Positions 30,301 through 41,374 of a DNA stretch of 64,000 nucleotides are shown piece after piece. The DNA is from Symbiodinium sp. CCMP2592 (lineage: Eukaryota > Sar > Dinophyceae > Suessiales > Symbiodiniaceae), in contig CAJNDT010000966.1 in the NCBI GenBank assembly GCA_905221615.1, positions 1 through 64,000 of the forward strand, written 5' to 3'. A program made the translations under genes and the position numbers. Each line of letters starts with the position of its first letter. Position 1 is the stretch's first letter. The notes below the pieces were generated by a model. The model did not search any database and was not told where the DNA came from. It was given only the letters and a program-made list of their open reading frames with translations.

Positions 30301-30981
30301 TAGGGTTTTGGGCTTCAGTGCTCAGGGGTTTACGGGAGCGAACATGTAGGTTCTGTCTTGTTTAGAACGTTCTATGAGGGTGTAATAAGGTCAATAAGTC
30401 CTGCAGCCAAGTGGCTTTGACAGTCTTACTACAAGGTATGTTTTAGTTTGTGCCTAAATTTGTTCACAGGGATTCTTTTCTAAGGATTTTAGGGTTTAGG
30501 CCCAGTGTGGGGGTTGCAAAGACAATAGTCTAGGGTGTAGGGTTCTCAGTTTGGGCATTGTGTGGTGCTCGTAGCATAGGGATACCAGAGGCCGCAAGGC
30601 TTGAGAGCTTGGAGCTCAAGGTGAGGAGAAAGTAGCACGTCAGCAAGAGCCACAGTGGGGCAACAATGGAGCACAGCTAAAGCCGCTGGATAACTTTAAC
30701 GAGTGTAAAGCACTACAAAATTGAAATCTTGGAGACCAGTAACTTCGAATCTCGGAACCCTGCACAAGAACGGCCCTCCCTTTCGGGATCCTCTATAGTG
30801 CGTACACAACTCGCTAGCTCAAGTAGAACCATTATTCAATTCATCGGAATGTCGAAAAATATTCGCATTTTTTGTAAGCTCTGCATCATCTCAATAGGGT
30901 CTCTTTAAGTTTTTTAGCATGCTTTCAACAAGGCTTAGTGCCTCAACATTTGCAATCAGACTAGAGTTTGCGGGAGTGTAT

Positions 30982-31211
30982 TTACGACTTTCTTGCTATA
31001 GCAAGGAACCCGCAAGAAACAGGAATGGTGATCTAGGTGGGGCTTTTAAAGCTTTTGAAAAATATTAGTAAAGAAGATCCTCTTTAGCCCAATAAGGGAA
31101 AATATAAAATGTCCCAAAGCTCTACCTAGTGATTCTGTAGGTCCCGACATTACCCAACAAGCGGTCCTCTGGGACGGGTGGTGCGCGCCGAGCTTTCTTG
31201 CTCTTCCTATC
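30982..31211 (-). CDS. candidate coding piece interrupted by IE-G
   Basis: After a CTCCGCAG acceptor-like site exon a reads DRKSKKARRAPPVPEDRLLG, then NVGTYR. The 5 nt repeat GTGAT (31028-31032, 31129-31133) flanks the element; the join continues ITIPVSCGFLAIARKS to TAA at 30982-30984. Joined length is exactly 43 codons including the stop. Confidence 0.45.
31033..31133. mobile_element. IE-G element, intron-like
   Basis: 101 nt; CTAGGTGGGGCTTTTAAAGC / GTCCCAAAGCTCTACCTAG ends and a 5 nt direct repeat. Confidence 0.85.
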
Positions 31212-32030
31212 CTGCGGAGGATCTCCGACAGTTCTCACGCACGAAGACTATAGTGAGCTTTTTCAGGGAACCCTAACCCCCTTTTTGTAACACCTTTAAA
31301 GGAGCCCTTTCACTGGCTTTTTGAGGGAGCTCTGATGGGCTTAGCACTGGTTTTGAAACCGAGCTTTTCAATGCAAAGCTTAATCTTACAACTGTGGCAA
31401 CGCCCAATACGTACTTGGAGACTGACACGAACTTTTTCCGACTCTTTCCTGCTTCCTGTTTCCCTGCAGATCCCACTAGTGCTCGACATGGTATCCCTGT
31501 CGGGCATCTACAGATGCAGTAAACATCTGAATGGAGCTGGTGCAAAGGCACGCACCGACTGCTGAGTGACACCTCTTTGAGCGGTCTTTCCATATGGCAC
31601 TCCGAGTACTTCAACAGCTCCACAGTGCTCTAAACCCTAAACCCCACACCATGTGCAGGTACCTAGATGAAAGGCTTGTTGATTCGATTCGCACTGAGCA
31701 AGAAGTGCTACATGATTATGGGATGATTATGCACACAGGCTTCTAGGTTTGGATACCCGCAGATACACACAACACAGCTCCCGAAGCCAACCCTCAATCC
31801 AAGCCAAACAAAGACACATACTCCAAAGGCGAATGAAAAAGGGCTTTTAATTATCATAGCAGTGTCTTGGGCTCCTTTGTAGCTTGGTTATAATAAGGAT
31901 CCCTAAGGAATAATAGTGGTGATTGTTTAGGCCTCTGTGCTAATTTCTAATCAAAACAAATGGGTGCAAACTCTGGGGACCTCCATCAGGATTCGCCTGA
32001 CCTGAGAAGAACCCTCTCAAGCCTACACTC
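31212..32030. other. unique sequence, no convincing gene
   Basis: Frames on both strands around 31273-31623 overlap each other and are not persuasive. Confidence 0.25.
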
Positions 32031-32119
32031 AGGGACCCTAGTATAGTATCCAAAATAGTAGGATCCTTGTTATATATCAGGACCCCAAAATAAGGTACCC
32101 CTGATTTTCGAAACTCCCA
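32031..32119. mobile_element. IE-D element
   Basis: GGGACCCTAGTATAGTATCC...GGACCCCAAAATAAGGTACC; left end eroded. Confidence 0.8.
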
Positions 32120-32337
32120 TATCCTAAACTTGAAACCCTAGCCTAAATTTTACACACGGTCAGACCGCAAACCGAAGATCGACTTTGAGCGCTGTTTGAC
32201 TAAAAGCACGGGTCGCTGGCGTGATACCTAGATACGGTTTAGGGTTTAGGGTTTAGGGACAATAGATATATAATAAGAACTGCTTTGGAAGCACATACAA
32301 GTCATGCTGAGTTGAGACAACTGCCTCGAATTGTCGC

Positions 32338-32681
32338 CCGAAGCCCTAAACCCCGCACTGCAAATCCTGTATCTTAAACCTGCAGTCTACGTACATCTTT
32401 CATCCTTATACCTTACACCCTGAATCCTACACCTTACATCCCCATACCCTGCATCCCAAATCCTGCCCCTCACATCCCTGTACCCTACTTCCCAGACCGA
32501 GACCCCAAAACTCCAAACCATAAACCCTCAATCCTGAACCTGCACTATATAAGCTCTAAACCCCAAACCCTAACTACGTACCAACCCCTAAACCCTCAAC
32601 CCTGAACCCTCAACTCCAGACCCCAACCCCTAAACTTTTTAAACCCCAAACCCTAAACCCCTAAAGCCTCAACCCCTGAAG
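32338..32681. repeat. long degenerate CCCTAAA / CCCTGCATCC cluster
   Basis: Over 300 bases of 7-14 base words such as ACCCTAAACCCC and TACACCTTACACCC. Confidence 0.9.
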
Positions 32682-33097
32682 CTGCGGTTGGGGGAACTAC
32701 CGTCGCACCTTGGAGTCCGGCATCTCGTCATCGCTACTGAGGGGCTCCTTGCGTGTGATACAATTGTAGGGTTTGGGGAAGATAGCCCCAAGCAGGGTGC
32801 AGCAAACTCCAACCAAAACCCGCGACACCAAACCAGCAAACTATCACCACCAACAGCTACTCGGCAAGAGGTGTTCAGAAATTCAAAACAAAAAGTGAAA
32901 AGTCTATCAAGTTCATAACCAAGTTTCTGCAGAAGCTAACAAACCCCAACAACAGCCATAAGAGTCCTATTCCTTTAGTAAGGCTACCTTTCCTCCTGTA
33001 CTTCAGGTCTAATGGAAGAAACCAGAAGCAAAACACTAAAATCTCATCCCTAAACCGTTTAAGGATGTTATTGGGAGACGTAGAACCCTCAGCCCCA

Positions 33098-34056
33098 AAC
33101 CCCTTTTGGAAAGACAAACCACCACTGAACATGATGACCAGGATGATGACGATGATGATGCCGATGGTGATTGCAACGATGGTAAACGATGGTGATGACG
33201 ATGACAATGATGATAGCAATGGCGATGGCAGTGGCGATGACGGGGCGATTTGGGAAAAGGCTGCCGGGGTGTTACTTTTTTCCCCAGACCTTTCCAAACC
33301 TCAACAAACTTGCCCCAACCTTCATAAATCATCGGCCCCACCAGCGTTTTCGGTTTCTCGTAACAATGGCTTCGATGCCCGGCTTCACAGATTAAGTTCA
33401 GATCTGCTTTTCCCAACGCAGAAAGCCCACTGCTCAACACATTGATGGCCATGATGATAGCGATGATTAAGAGCATGATGACGGCGATGATGCTATCCAT
33501 GGTGATGGTGTTGGTGACAACGATGATGATTCTAGCAATGATGATGACGGGGCGATTTGGGAAAAGGTTGCCGCGCAGGTGCTTTTTCCCCAGACCTTTC
33601 TTCGCCCGACAAACCCAAACAAACTTGCCTCAACCTTCAAAATCATCGGCCCCATCAGCGTTTTCGGCTTCTCTGGTACTAGTAACACTGTCTTTGCTGC
33701 CCGGCTTCACAGATTAAGTTCAGATCTGGTTTTCCCAACGCAGAAAGCCCACTGCTCAACACATTGATGACCATGATGATAACGATGATTAAGAGCATGA
33801 TGACGGCGATGATGCTATCCATGGTGATGGCGTTGGTGACAACGATGATGATTCTAGCAATGATGATGACGGGGCGATTTGGGAAAAGGTTGCCACGCAG
33901 GTGCTTTTTCCCCAGACCTTTCTTCGCCCGACAAACCCAAACAAACTTGCCTCAGCCTTCAAAATCATCGGCCCCATCAGCGTTTTCGGCTTCTCTGGTA
34001 CTAGTAACACTGTCTTTGCTGCCCGGCTTCACAGATTAAGTTCAGATCTGGTTTTC
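33098..34056. repeat. 322 bp tandem repeat, two full copies and one diverged
   Basis: Copies begin at 33442 and 33764 (322 apart); 33098-33441 is an older copy. Each contains a GATGATGACGATGATG tract, CGGGGCGATTTGGGAAAAGG, and a stretch ending CAGATTAAGTTCAGATCTG. The Met/Thr/Asp frames are repeat-derived. Confidence 0.95.
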
Positions 34057-34337
34057 CCAAGTTCAGGGTGGTGCTTTTGGGGGGCTTGTGCCATCTTGGT
34101 CCCAGTAGGCCTTTGGGAGAGATTTCATGTCATCTTGTTGGGCTGAAGAGGATCTTGTTTACGACTATTCAGAAGCTTTAAAGGGCTAACCAAACATTAA
34201 ACAAAGCCGAAATCAACGCCTAAAGAGGTGTAAAATCATGTACCATACTGCGGCAGTCTAGGGCCTTTACTTCTAAGGGATATTTGGTCCTAAAGGTAAG
34301 TCATGTAACGAACCCCTAAACCCCAAGCCCTAAACCC

Positions 34338-34436
34338 TACCTGTAGCCGAAAAGACCTACCTTTTTAGGGTTATTGATTATGGCTCATACTTATCGTTCC
34401 GTAAAAAGTTAGGTCTTTCGACTCGAGCCACAGGTA
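34338..34436. mobile_element. IE-I element
   Basis: TACCTGTAGCCGAAAAGACC / GGTCTTTCGACTCGAGCCACAGGTA; the right end reads CCACAG/GTAAG, an acceptor followed by a donor-like string. Confidence 0.85.
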
Positions 34437-34494
34437 AGCCCTGCGCTTAATTCCTGAAGGAAACCTAACCCCCCCGTATGGAAATCCCTAATTG

Positions 34495-34735
34495 TCAAAG
34501 GAGCCCTACACAACTTTTAAAGACACTCTTAAGTCTTACCTGTATCCCCAAACCCTACAAAATAGTAGGTTTTGACCACTTAATTAGAGGGTATAACCCT
34601 AAAAACGCTAGGCTTTTCGGATCCACAGGTAAAGGAACCCTTTCAAACCCAAATCAGCTTGGTGTTCGAAGAGCTCCTCTGGTTCCAGAGCCCCGTCGTC
34701 GGTGTCCCAATGCTCCTGCTCTTTGGGGGTTGGAG
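34495..34735 (-). CDS. candidate coding piece interrupted by IE-I
   Basis: Exon 34635-34735 reads PKEQEHWDTDDGALEPEELF, then EHQADLGLKGF. AAG (plus) at 34531-34533 and 34632-34634 flanks the element; the join gives TTC CTT AAG AGT and stays open (LKSVFKSCVGLL) to TGA at 34495-34497. Acidic, protein-like; function unknown. Confidence 0.45.
34534..34634. mobile_element. IE-I element, intron-like
   Basis: 101 nt, CTTACCTGTATCC / GGATCCACAGGTAAAG ends, AAG direct repeat. Confidence 0.85.
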
Positions 34736-34739
34736 GTAT

Positions 34740-34935
34740 AAGGGCTTTAAGGTTTAAGAGGTGTAAGGGCTTTAGGGTTTAAGAGGTGTAAGGGTTTTAG
34801 GGTTTAAGAGGTGTAAGGGTTCTAGGGTTTAGGTTTTTCTGGTTTAGGATTTGAGGTTTAGGATGTATTGGTCTAGGGGTTAAGGTCTAAGGCTTTAGGG
34901 TTTGAGGTTTGAGGTTTAGGGCTTGGGGGCTTCGG
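34740..34935. repeat. degenerate GGTTTAAGAGGTGTAAGGG / TTTAGGG cluster
   Basis: Four copies of a 26-30 base GGGTTTAAGAGGTGTAAGG unit followed by TTTAGGG variants. Confidence 0.9.
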
Positions 34936-35224
34936 GACTGCGAAGGATTGGGGTTCCATGCTTTCGGGTTTGGGGTTGATTTGAGCTTGACTTGCTTGCC
35001 CGCTAAAGCAGGACTTTGCAGGATCGCTGGGTTTTTACAGGTCGTTTTATTCTGATGGTTAGTTAAGTTGGAGGTATCTCGCTTAACAACCGAGTGTGAA
35101 GCGAATCAAAGCTGGAACAAGCTACAAAGGATATCGTGAGACATCAGAGCCTACCAACAGATGCTGCCGGACGAAACAAAGCTTCACTAGAGGAACATTG
35201 CAGTTCCTCGTCGTCATTGGACAG

Positions 35225-35320
35225 AGCAGCTGGCCCAAAGCCCTAAACCCTAAGCCCTAATCCCGAGGCCCTAAACCCTAAGCCCTAAACCCTAAGCCTT
35301 AAAACCCTAAGCCCTAAACG
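35225..35320. repeat. CCCTAAGCCCTAAA cluster
   Basis: Seven to eight AAACCCTAAGCC words. Confidence 0.9.
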
Positions 35321-35870
35321 AAAGCACGAACAACTCCGGAAGACTTAATCCTGAACTTAAGTCTTGTGCCCCAGGCTCCGGAACTGTGCAAACAGTGATA
35401 TGGACAGGTCCTGCCATGCAATGATCTCAGGTTGCAAGCGTCTCCGCAGATCGCATCTCGCCTCCTGCCGCATCCAGAGCTAAGGCTTAGGTAGGACGAT
35501 TTAAGGTCAATCTCTCGCTCCTTCCGTCTTTCTCCCTTCGCCCTCAACCCAAAACCGTAACCCCCCCAAACCCTCAAACTCTCCTCAGTTCCCCTTTATG
35601 TGATTTCGACTCTGCAGGGTCAACGCAGATCGCATTTTGCTGGTTCAGGATTCAACTTTAAGGGTTTAGGGTATGGGGATCAGGGCGGGGGTTTATTGGT
35701 TTAGGATTTGGGGGATTTCGAGTTTCTGGGGTTCGTATCGAAAGCTAAATTAGATGTCCAGGTGCTTGTAAACTCTACTTCGAGTTGCCCATGCCTATCC
35801 AGGCAACCATTCAAAAACCCGGATCCATGAGTCCTAAACCCTGAACCCCGAAACATCGATTCAGTTATAG

Positions 35871-36113
35871 GTGTTTGCGCTGGTCATGGCCTCGAAGCCG
35901 TTGATCTCCGGAGAGTTTGTAAACTCCAACCCTTCCTACATCCCAAACTTTGCTAAACCGCTCCTGGTTTCGAGTTTCGGGCTGACGTGCTTGCAAGGTT
36001 GCGGAAGCATGTGGTTTGGTAGCCGCTTACCAATCCGAACAGATCCGGAAACGCCAAAAGCACACACTCGGATGGCTAGGTGCCTCAGTCGAGTTCCGTT
36101 GAATGTTCCCTGA
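35871..36113 (+). CDS. weak candidate exon
   Basis: After TTATAG the plus strand reads VFALVMASKPLISGEFVNSN onward to TGA at 36111. Composition is ordinary; no other support. Confidence 0.2.
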   Translation: MFALVMASKPLISGEFVNSNPSYIPNFAKPLLVSSFGLTCLQGCGSMWFGSRLPIRTDPETPKAHTRMARCLSRVPLNVP

Positions 36114-36199
36114 ACGGTTTCTACAAGGGTTTAGTTTCGGGGCCCCTGGGGTGTAACTGATATGGCGGAGCTCCCGAAGGAATAAGATTAGTTGTTATT

Positions 36200-36480
36200 G
36201 AAGCCACTATACTAGATAACCCTAAACCCTAACCCCTAAACAACAAAACCCTAACCCCTAAACCCTAAGCCGTATGTAGTAAAACAGATAAGGCCATTTC
36301 GAAAGAAGAAACGGGGTCAAACTCCTGCTGCAGGTGCTCCGGCAGGCGTCCCAAAAGCTCCGTGATCGCTTGGACATTTAAAATGCCCTGACGAAGAGAA
36401 GTGGGGCTTAAGGTTCAAGGTTGAAGGGTTTAGGGTTTGGTATTTATCTTGGGTTTTAGGGTTTAGGGGTCTAGGGTATA
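36200..36480. repeat. telomere-like clusters in both orientations
   Basis: CCCTAAA words at 36205-36270 and TTTAGGG words at 36420-36475. Confidence 0.8.
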
Positions 36481-36587
36481 CCCGAGACACGTTTCTGTAC
36501 ATGGTCGCTCCATAAGTTAAGGTCTATCACGGGCTTAGGGGTTTTTGAACGTCGCTGGGACGACCACAGATTGCCAGACCTGGGGAG

Positions 36588-36680
36588 GATATAGAAAGTA
36601 GATCCGTCAACCTTAAGGCGGCTCCATAAAATTACCCTTTAGTGGTACAGGGTCACAAATTAGGGGTCTACTTTCTGGAT
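36588..36680. mobile_element. element with AGAAAGTAGATCC ends
   Basis: Inverted against GGTCTACTTTCTGGATC; about 90 bases. Confidence 0.7.
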
Positions 36681-36829
36681 CTTCCAGGTTTCTGGGTTCC
36701 TGGCTTGTAGACAGCCTTATATCTCATGAACCTCCCGCGATTTACGGTGTAGGAATGAACCCTACATCCTGAGACCCGAAACCATGAACTCTGAGTCATT
36801 CGTCTTAAACCCTAAGAAACGCCAAGCCC

Positions 36830-36933
36830 CTAGAATGCCGGGGTTCTGGACAGGACGCCCTGAGCAGGTCGAAGCAAAAGACCCCACAACTTCACCTCCA
36901 CATCCTGAGCGATCTTTAAAGCCCTGACTCCGA
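36830..36933 (-). CDS. candidate terminal exon
   Basis: Minus frame FGVRALKIAQDVEVKLWGLL, then LRPAQGVLSRTPAF, TAG at 36830-36832. It begins exactly at the end of an IE-E element. Unknown product. Confidence 0.45.
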
Positions 36934-37045
36934 ATATAGAGGCCTGAATAATTAGAACAGGGTTTTGGGGCCCTCTATACTAGAATTATGATAGGGAACC
37001 CCCAGAATAGTATAGGTATAGGTAATTATTTAGGCCCCTATATTA
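36934..37045. mobile_element. IE-E element
   Basis: TATAGAGGCCTGAATAATTAGAAC.../...GTATAGGTAATTATTTAGGCCCCTATA. Confidence 0.88.
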
Positions 37046-37964
37046 GGGGCCTTAACCCTGAAAACAGGGTTTGGATAGTGTGCTACTCTCAGTAAAACTA
37101 TACGGCGGCCAAGGAGATTCGTTGCTCAGTATTCCGAAGCTTTTTTTAGGTCCTCAACCTCAACTCCTAAATCCGAAACTCAAAGCACTAGCTGCCCAAG
37201 TTCTCGAAAGTCTTCGGTGGCCCCTGTGGAGCAGCACGGCAAGAGTAGCAAGTGCAGATTCCGGCTTCCGCAAAGCACAAGAGCATTTCGCAGGATGCTG
37301 GAGAAACGAGCCCATCATGGACAGCCTCCACATAATTCAATGTGTCTCATGGTGTGTCGACATGGCGATCATAATTAATGCTGGTGCAGTGATAATAACG
37401 ATGACCATGTCCACAGATCGCGATGACCCGTCGATGTGAAGATCGTAATGGGACAGTGCTGGCGAACATGCCGCCAGTAATCGCAATAATTACACATGCC
37501 GTCATGATACAAGCGATGCCCGTTCGACACAAATGCCATGAGCTAGGCCCAGCATAGGACACATACAACACGGAGCACTCTAAAGCTCTAAACCGCAAAC
37601 CCCGAATCCTGACACCCTGGGTCAATGCGCCTGCAAAGGGAGGGACACACCCTGCCGCACAGGTGATGCTACCGGTCTCATTATGGGAACCTCGTTCGCG
37701 TGCTTCGGGCCAAACGGCTGAGATGAGCATCTAGATGTAGCGCTTAGGTTTTAGGGCCTCCAGGTTTAGGGTCTTCGGGTTTGGGGAGTTTAAAGCTTAA
37801 AGGATGAAAGCTCGGCAAGAATGCTTGTCTGCAAAATTCGGCACTGCGCAGCAGCAACGGCAAGGCTAGAAAGACCGCTTGATCGCTCGGCCACTTGCCT
37901 GATGAATGGCGGTGCGCAAAGTATACAGTGACAAGAATAACAACGATAATAATAACACAGTTAG

Positions 37965-38399
37965 TCATAATAGTAATAATGAAACGACGTGGTGAAGCAG
38001 CTTCCTGATCTTCACAGTGCACTTGTTTCTGCAGTGCAAAGCGGTGCGTCGCCGGTGGCCGAACCTCTCCATACCAGTTGCCTTCAGCAAGCCGTCCCAT
38101 GGGATGTAGTGTGGTTTGGGGTGGTATATGGAAGCTGTTTTGACGTAGCAGGTCTTCTGACTAATCCGTATAAGCTTTCTAGTAGTCTCGTAGATAAACT
38201 CTCCATAGCTCATCCGACTAACCCAACTGACCACAACAGAGCGTCCAAGTACAAACCTCGTTGGTCAGGATGCCGGGGACTACGTAGTGGTCAAAGGTTT
38301 AACTCAGCTTACTCCTGGCAGTCAAATACCTTTTGGGGTCTTGAAGAGTTTGTGGGTTTTCTGTCGGGTTCCTTTATGCAGCAAAAAGGAGCTGAGTAA
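37965..38399. CDS. candidate coding island, strand unresolved
   Basis: Plus frame of 136 codons (includes VPWDVVWFGVVYGSCFDVAG) and a minus frame of 89 codons (includes YGEFIYETTRKLIRISQKTC) overlap. Both look protein-like; at most one is real. Confidence 0.25.
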
Positions 38400-38519
38400 A
38401 CACTGAATAGTATGGGGTAAGGGCACCGTGAAACCCAAGCAAATCAAGGACAAGTCGGTAAGTGCAGTACAAGGGCAAGAACCAGGACGCAAACCTGCCG
38501 CGCCTGAAATGCGCTTATC

Positions 38520-38740
38520 TCCAGAATAACTCTAACCCTCAAACCTTACACCAAAAACCCTGAACCCTAAATCCTAAAAGCTTAAACTCCGAAATCTAAA
38601 CCCTTAAACCCTGAACCCTGAATCCTAAAACCCTAAACCCCAAATCCTGAACCCTAAAACCTGAAGCCCTAAACTCTGAACCCTTGAACCTAAAGCCTGA
38701 ATCCGAAATCCCTAAACACTGACCCCTAACCTGAAGTTCG
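38520..38740. repeat. CCCTAAA-type cluster
   Basis: More than 200 bases of AACCCTGAACCC / CCTAAACCC words. Confidence 0.9.
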
Positions 38741-38799
38741 ACAATAGAAAAAACCTCCTCTGACTCACCCACGATCCCTCCGAGTCGGACCTCTTCTGC

Positions 38800-39000
38800 C
38801 CTTTTTAAAGGTTTCCCTTACGGGATCTATAAGGGCTCCTTTAAGGGATCCATTAGGGTTCCTTTAAGGGATCTATTAAGGCTCTGTTAAGGATGCCCGT
38901 ATCGATCCCCGCAAGGAACCCCTTTAAAGGAGTTCATGGGGGTTCCTCTAAAGGGGTCTATAAGGGTTACCATAAGGAATCTATAGTAGGGTTCTACAAT
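38800..39000. repeat. TTTAAAGGGATCTATAAGGG repeat block
   Basis: Longest block of this word in the window: eight or more copies, both orientations. Confidence 0.9.
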
Positions 39001-39222
39001 GTGGGAGGTCCGTCAGATTCGGAAAGCTCGGCTAAGGGTTAAGTTCAGGGTTTAGTGTTTGGGGTTGAATTGTAATTCAATGCCTATTGTGCATCTCGGC
39101 TGGGTTTCAGTCAGAGCTTCGGCACAGGGGAACAGGTTAAGGCATGAAGCGAAGGCGGTGGGAGCTAAATGAAATCTGTCGCTTCGGAGGGACCCAGCCG
39201 GGGGTGGCATGGCAGTTTTGTA

Positions 39223-39350
39223 TACTTGGAGGATCCTGGGAAGAAGCAAGTAGGGCTATAAGTAATCACCTTAGCTGGGCCTGTAAGAAACCATAAGTAT
39301 AGCTAATTGCCTGATTTATAACCCTACGTACTGTCCCATGATCCTTTGAG
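39223..39350. mobile_element. IE-C element
   Basis: TACTTGGAGGATCCTGGG / GTCCCATGATCCTTTGAG ends. Confidence 0.8.
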
Positions 39351-39389
39351 AAAAAGTATGCAAGGATCCCTCAAAACGAGCCCGCAACC

Positions 39390-39528
39390 TGGAAGAACCC
39401 GTCATCTCAAGCAGCATATTGTGCTGATCGAACTTGCTGCAGGCGAAGGTGGCGGCACGGAGACCATCCCCTTTTGCTTTTCAAAGCTTGCCGGGACGAG
39501 CGCATTAGGATTTGCCATGATGGTGTGA
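39390..39528 (+). CDS. weak candidate exon
   Basis: Plus frame QHIVLIELAAGEGGGTETIP, then FCFSKLAGTSALGFAMMV, TGA. It lies close downstream of an IE-C element. Confidence 0.2.
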
Positions 39529-39731
39529 AACTCCTACCAGCTAAACAAAAGCTGAACTTTCCCCCAAGGCAGCGCCTGCTAAATTTCCCGAGTGGCTGAG
39601 TACCTAGCCCAACCGAAAAGTAAGCCTTCTGTGAACCATAAAAGGCCTACACTAACAAGTTAGGCTTTTCCACCCTGGTGGGATTGCACAGGCCCCACAA
39701 GCGGTACAGGTTTACCCACTCAGCCCCTAAG

Positions 39732-41321
39732 CTACTCCAGGTCGACCGGAACAGAAACCGAGGGGAAATCTCTCTCTCGGCCATGCGTTGGCAGCTCTCT
39801 CTGCGAGGATGCTGGGAAACAGATCTCGGCTCCCTCTCCCGGGAGCCACGTGGCGACGTCCACCCCCCAGTATTCGTAGCCCTTCTTTTCCAGCCAGGCC
39901 ACTTCTGCTTTCTGGGAGTTGCCCAAGCCTTCTGAAACCGTGATAAACTCGCGCTCTGCTTCTGGGAGGGAGGCCAGGAACAAACGTCGCACTTCTCGGC
40001 TATACTGGGAGGATCCGTCGCCACGCGGCTCCTGGGAGAGATTGCCGAGGCCTGCCTCCAGCGCTTGTTGGAATTGTGGAGACTCCTCAAACAATTTCTG
40101 TTTTTCGTTTATATTCTCTCTCCGCAGGCTGTCCTCGCCTGCAGATTCGAAGCTGTCCACTTTGCCGTGGCCCACCTGGCCCTGGAAGAAATAAATCTCC
40201 AGCTGCGCACCGCTGGCGACGGCGATCTCAATGTTTTCCTTCCATTTGGTAAACCACCTGCAGCCCCACGGCTTCTGCTCCCCATAGAGCGGTGTGCACC
40301 AGCAGCTTCGCATGGGCAAGCCTTCGGCTACATCGTGCTTTCCATAATCACTGGTGCCCTCCGGGAGGAAGACGACCGCTGCACTGACCTGGCCGTCGCG
40401 GCTCTGGGAGACCAGTGACTCCCAGGCTCCTGCGTACTTCCCTGGCCAGCTGGCCACACACGGCCGCCCACGTTCGCGGATCACCGAGCCTTCGAAGCGG
40501 ATGGTCTTGTTGCTGATCTCGAACCGGGCTTTCGCCTTCTCAAATGCCAGAACCCTCCGGGATTTCGCGTCTAGCTCCGAGGGGGCAATGCCACCGCATG
40601 CCACGCAAAGGTAGCACGAGGAAGCGCAAGCGGCCCCTGGCCAAATGAGAAACGCGGTCCACCAGTGTCCTTGCAGGACGTGCAGGGCCGTCATAGCTGC
40701 CAGGGAGATCAGCGCGAGGAGCCACACCAGCCTGAACATAATGACGGTACGAGACACGTAGCTTCCAAATTCGAATTCAGAAGTTGCATCTTTGACACCC
40801 ATGGTCCCACCGCAAGCGCTGAGGCAACAACACAGCAGCACCGCCGTGCAGGCCAACATTGCGGCGTCGAAAGCACTGCCAGGTAGGGCGACCACGCACA
40901 GAATCAAGAGGGCCAGCGGAAGCACGAAGAAACATCCAATAACAAAGACATGCCCAAGCAATCCTTGAGCATCGCGCTTCTTCGCGGCAGCTGCTCGGAT
41001 CATTTCGTCCGATCGCTTCTGCGCTTCTTCGCGGCGCTTTGCCTCACGGGCAAGTTCCCGTGCCTCGGCTCGTTCGCGGCCTTTGCACCACTGCGAAAAG
41101 ACTTCAAAGTCCACCGAGGCTCGCAGGGATGCGCCTCCTTCTGCCTGGCAGCTGCCCACCTCCGTGCACTCTCGCAGCCGAACCTGGATCAAGCTCATCT
41201 TATCCGCCACTCCTTCGAAGGACTTCTGGGGATATAAGACACGCCAGTCGCCCGGGAAAAAGGCCACCTCGATGGGTGTCTGCAGGTCGTTCGTGACGGA
41301 GGCCGTGGACATGGAGGCCAT
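39732..41321 (-). CDS. paralogue 1: four-segment membrane protein with conserved C-terminal domain
   Basis: Uninterrupted 529-residue frame from the ATG shared with its paralogues. Residues 1-75 contain SVTNDLQTPIEVAF and GDW.V.YPQKS; 80-117 is a charged Arg/Glu-rich helix; hydrophobic segments lie near 121-146, 151-170, 194-215 and 221-243; the remainder (about 270-529) is a soluble-looking domain with SCWCTPLYGEQKPWGCRWFT, a Gly/Ser/Arg-rich loop and a GYEYWGVDVATWLPGEG stretch near the end. I do not recognise the family. The C-terminal domain is nearly identical in the three paralogues while the membrane part differs greatly. The frame stays open upstream of the ATG to a TTTGCAG site at 41375-41379 (GWPELPTQTRGFRSD), and paralogue 3 has a matching upstream peptide, so the true N-terminus may lie in an upstream exon. 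A large microsatellite lies just upstream. Probably a membrane protein; function unknown. Confidence 0.85.
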   Translation of the reverse strand: MASMSTASVTNDLQTPIEVAFFPGDWRVLYPQKSFEGVADKMSLIQVRLRECTEVGSCQAEGGASLRASVDFEVFSQWCKGRERAEARELAREAKRREEAQKRSDEMIRAAAAKKRDAQGLLGHVFVIGCFFVLPLALLILCVVALPGSAFDAAMLACTAVLLCCCLSACGGTMGVKDATSEFEFGSYVSRTVIMFRLVWLLALISLAAMTALHVLQGHWWTAFLIWPGAACASSCYLCVACGGIAPSELDAKSRRVLAFEKAKARFEISNKTIRFEGSVIRERGRPCVASWPGKYAGAWESLVSQSRDGQVSAAVVFLPEGTSDYGKHDVAEGLPMRSCWCTPLYGEQKPWGCRWFTKWKENIEIAVASGAQLEIYFFQGQVGHGKVDSFESAGEDSLRRENINEKQKLFEESPQFQQALEAGLGNLSQEPRGDGSSQYSREVRRLFLASLPEAEREFITVSEGLGNSQKAEVAWLEKKGYEYWGVDVATWLPGEGAEICFPASSQRELPTHGRERDFPSVSVPVDLE

Positions 41322-41374
41322 GGCGGCGTCGCTCCGAAATCCTCGCGTTTGCGTTGGGAGCTCGGGCCAGCCAC

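Noticed and set aside
39647-40090. Additional frames inside the three paralogues, both strands
   Set aside because: Shadows of the real frame; they recur in all three paralogues only because the underlying sequence is conserved.
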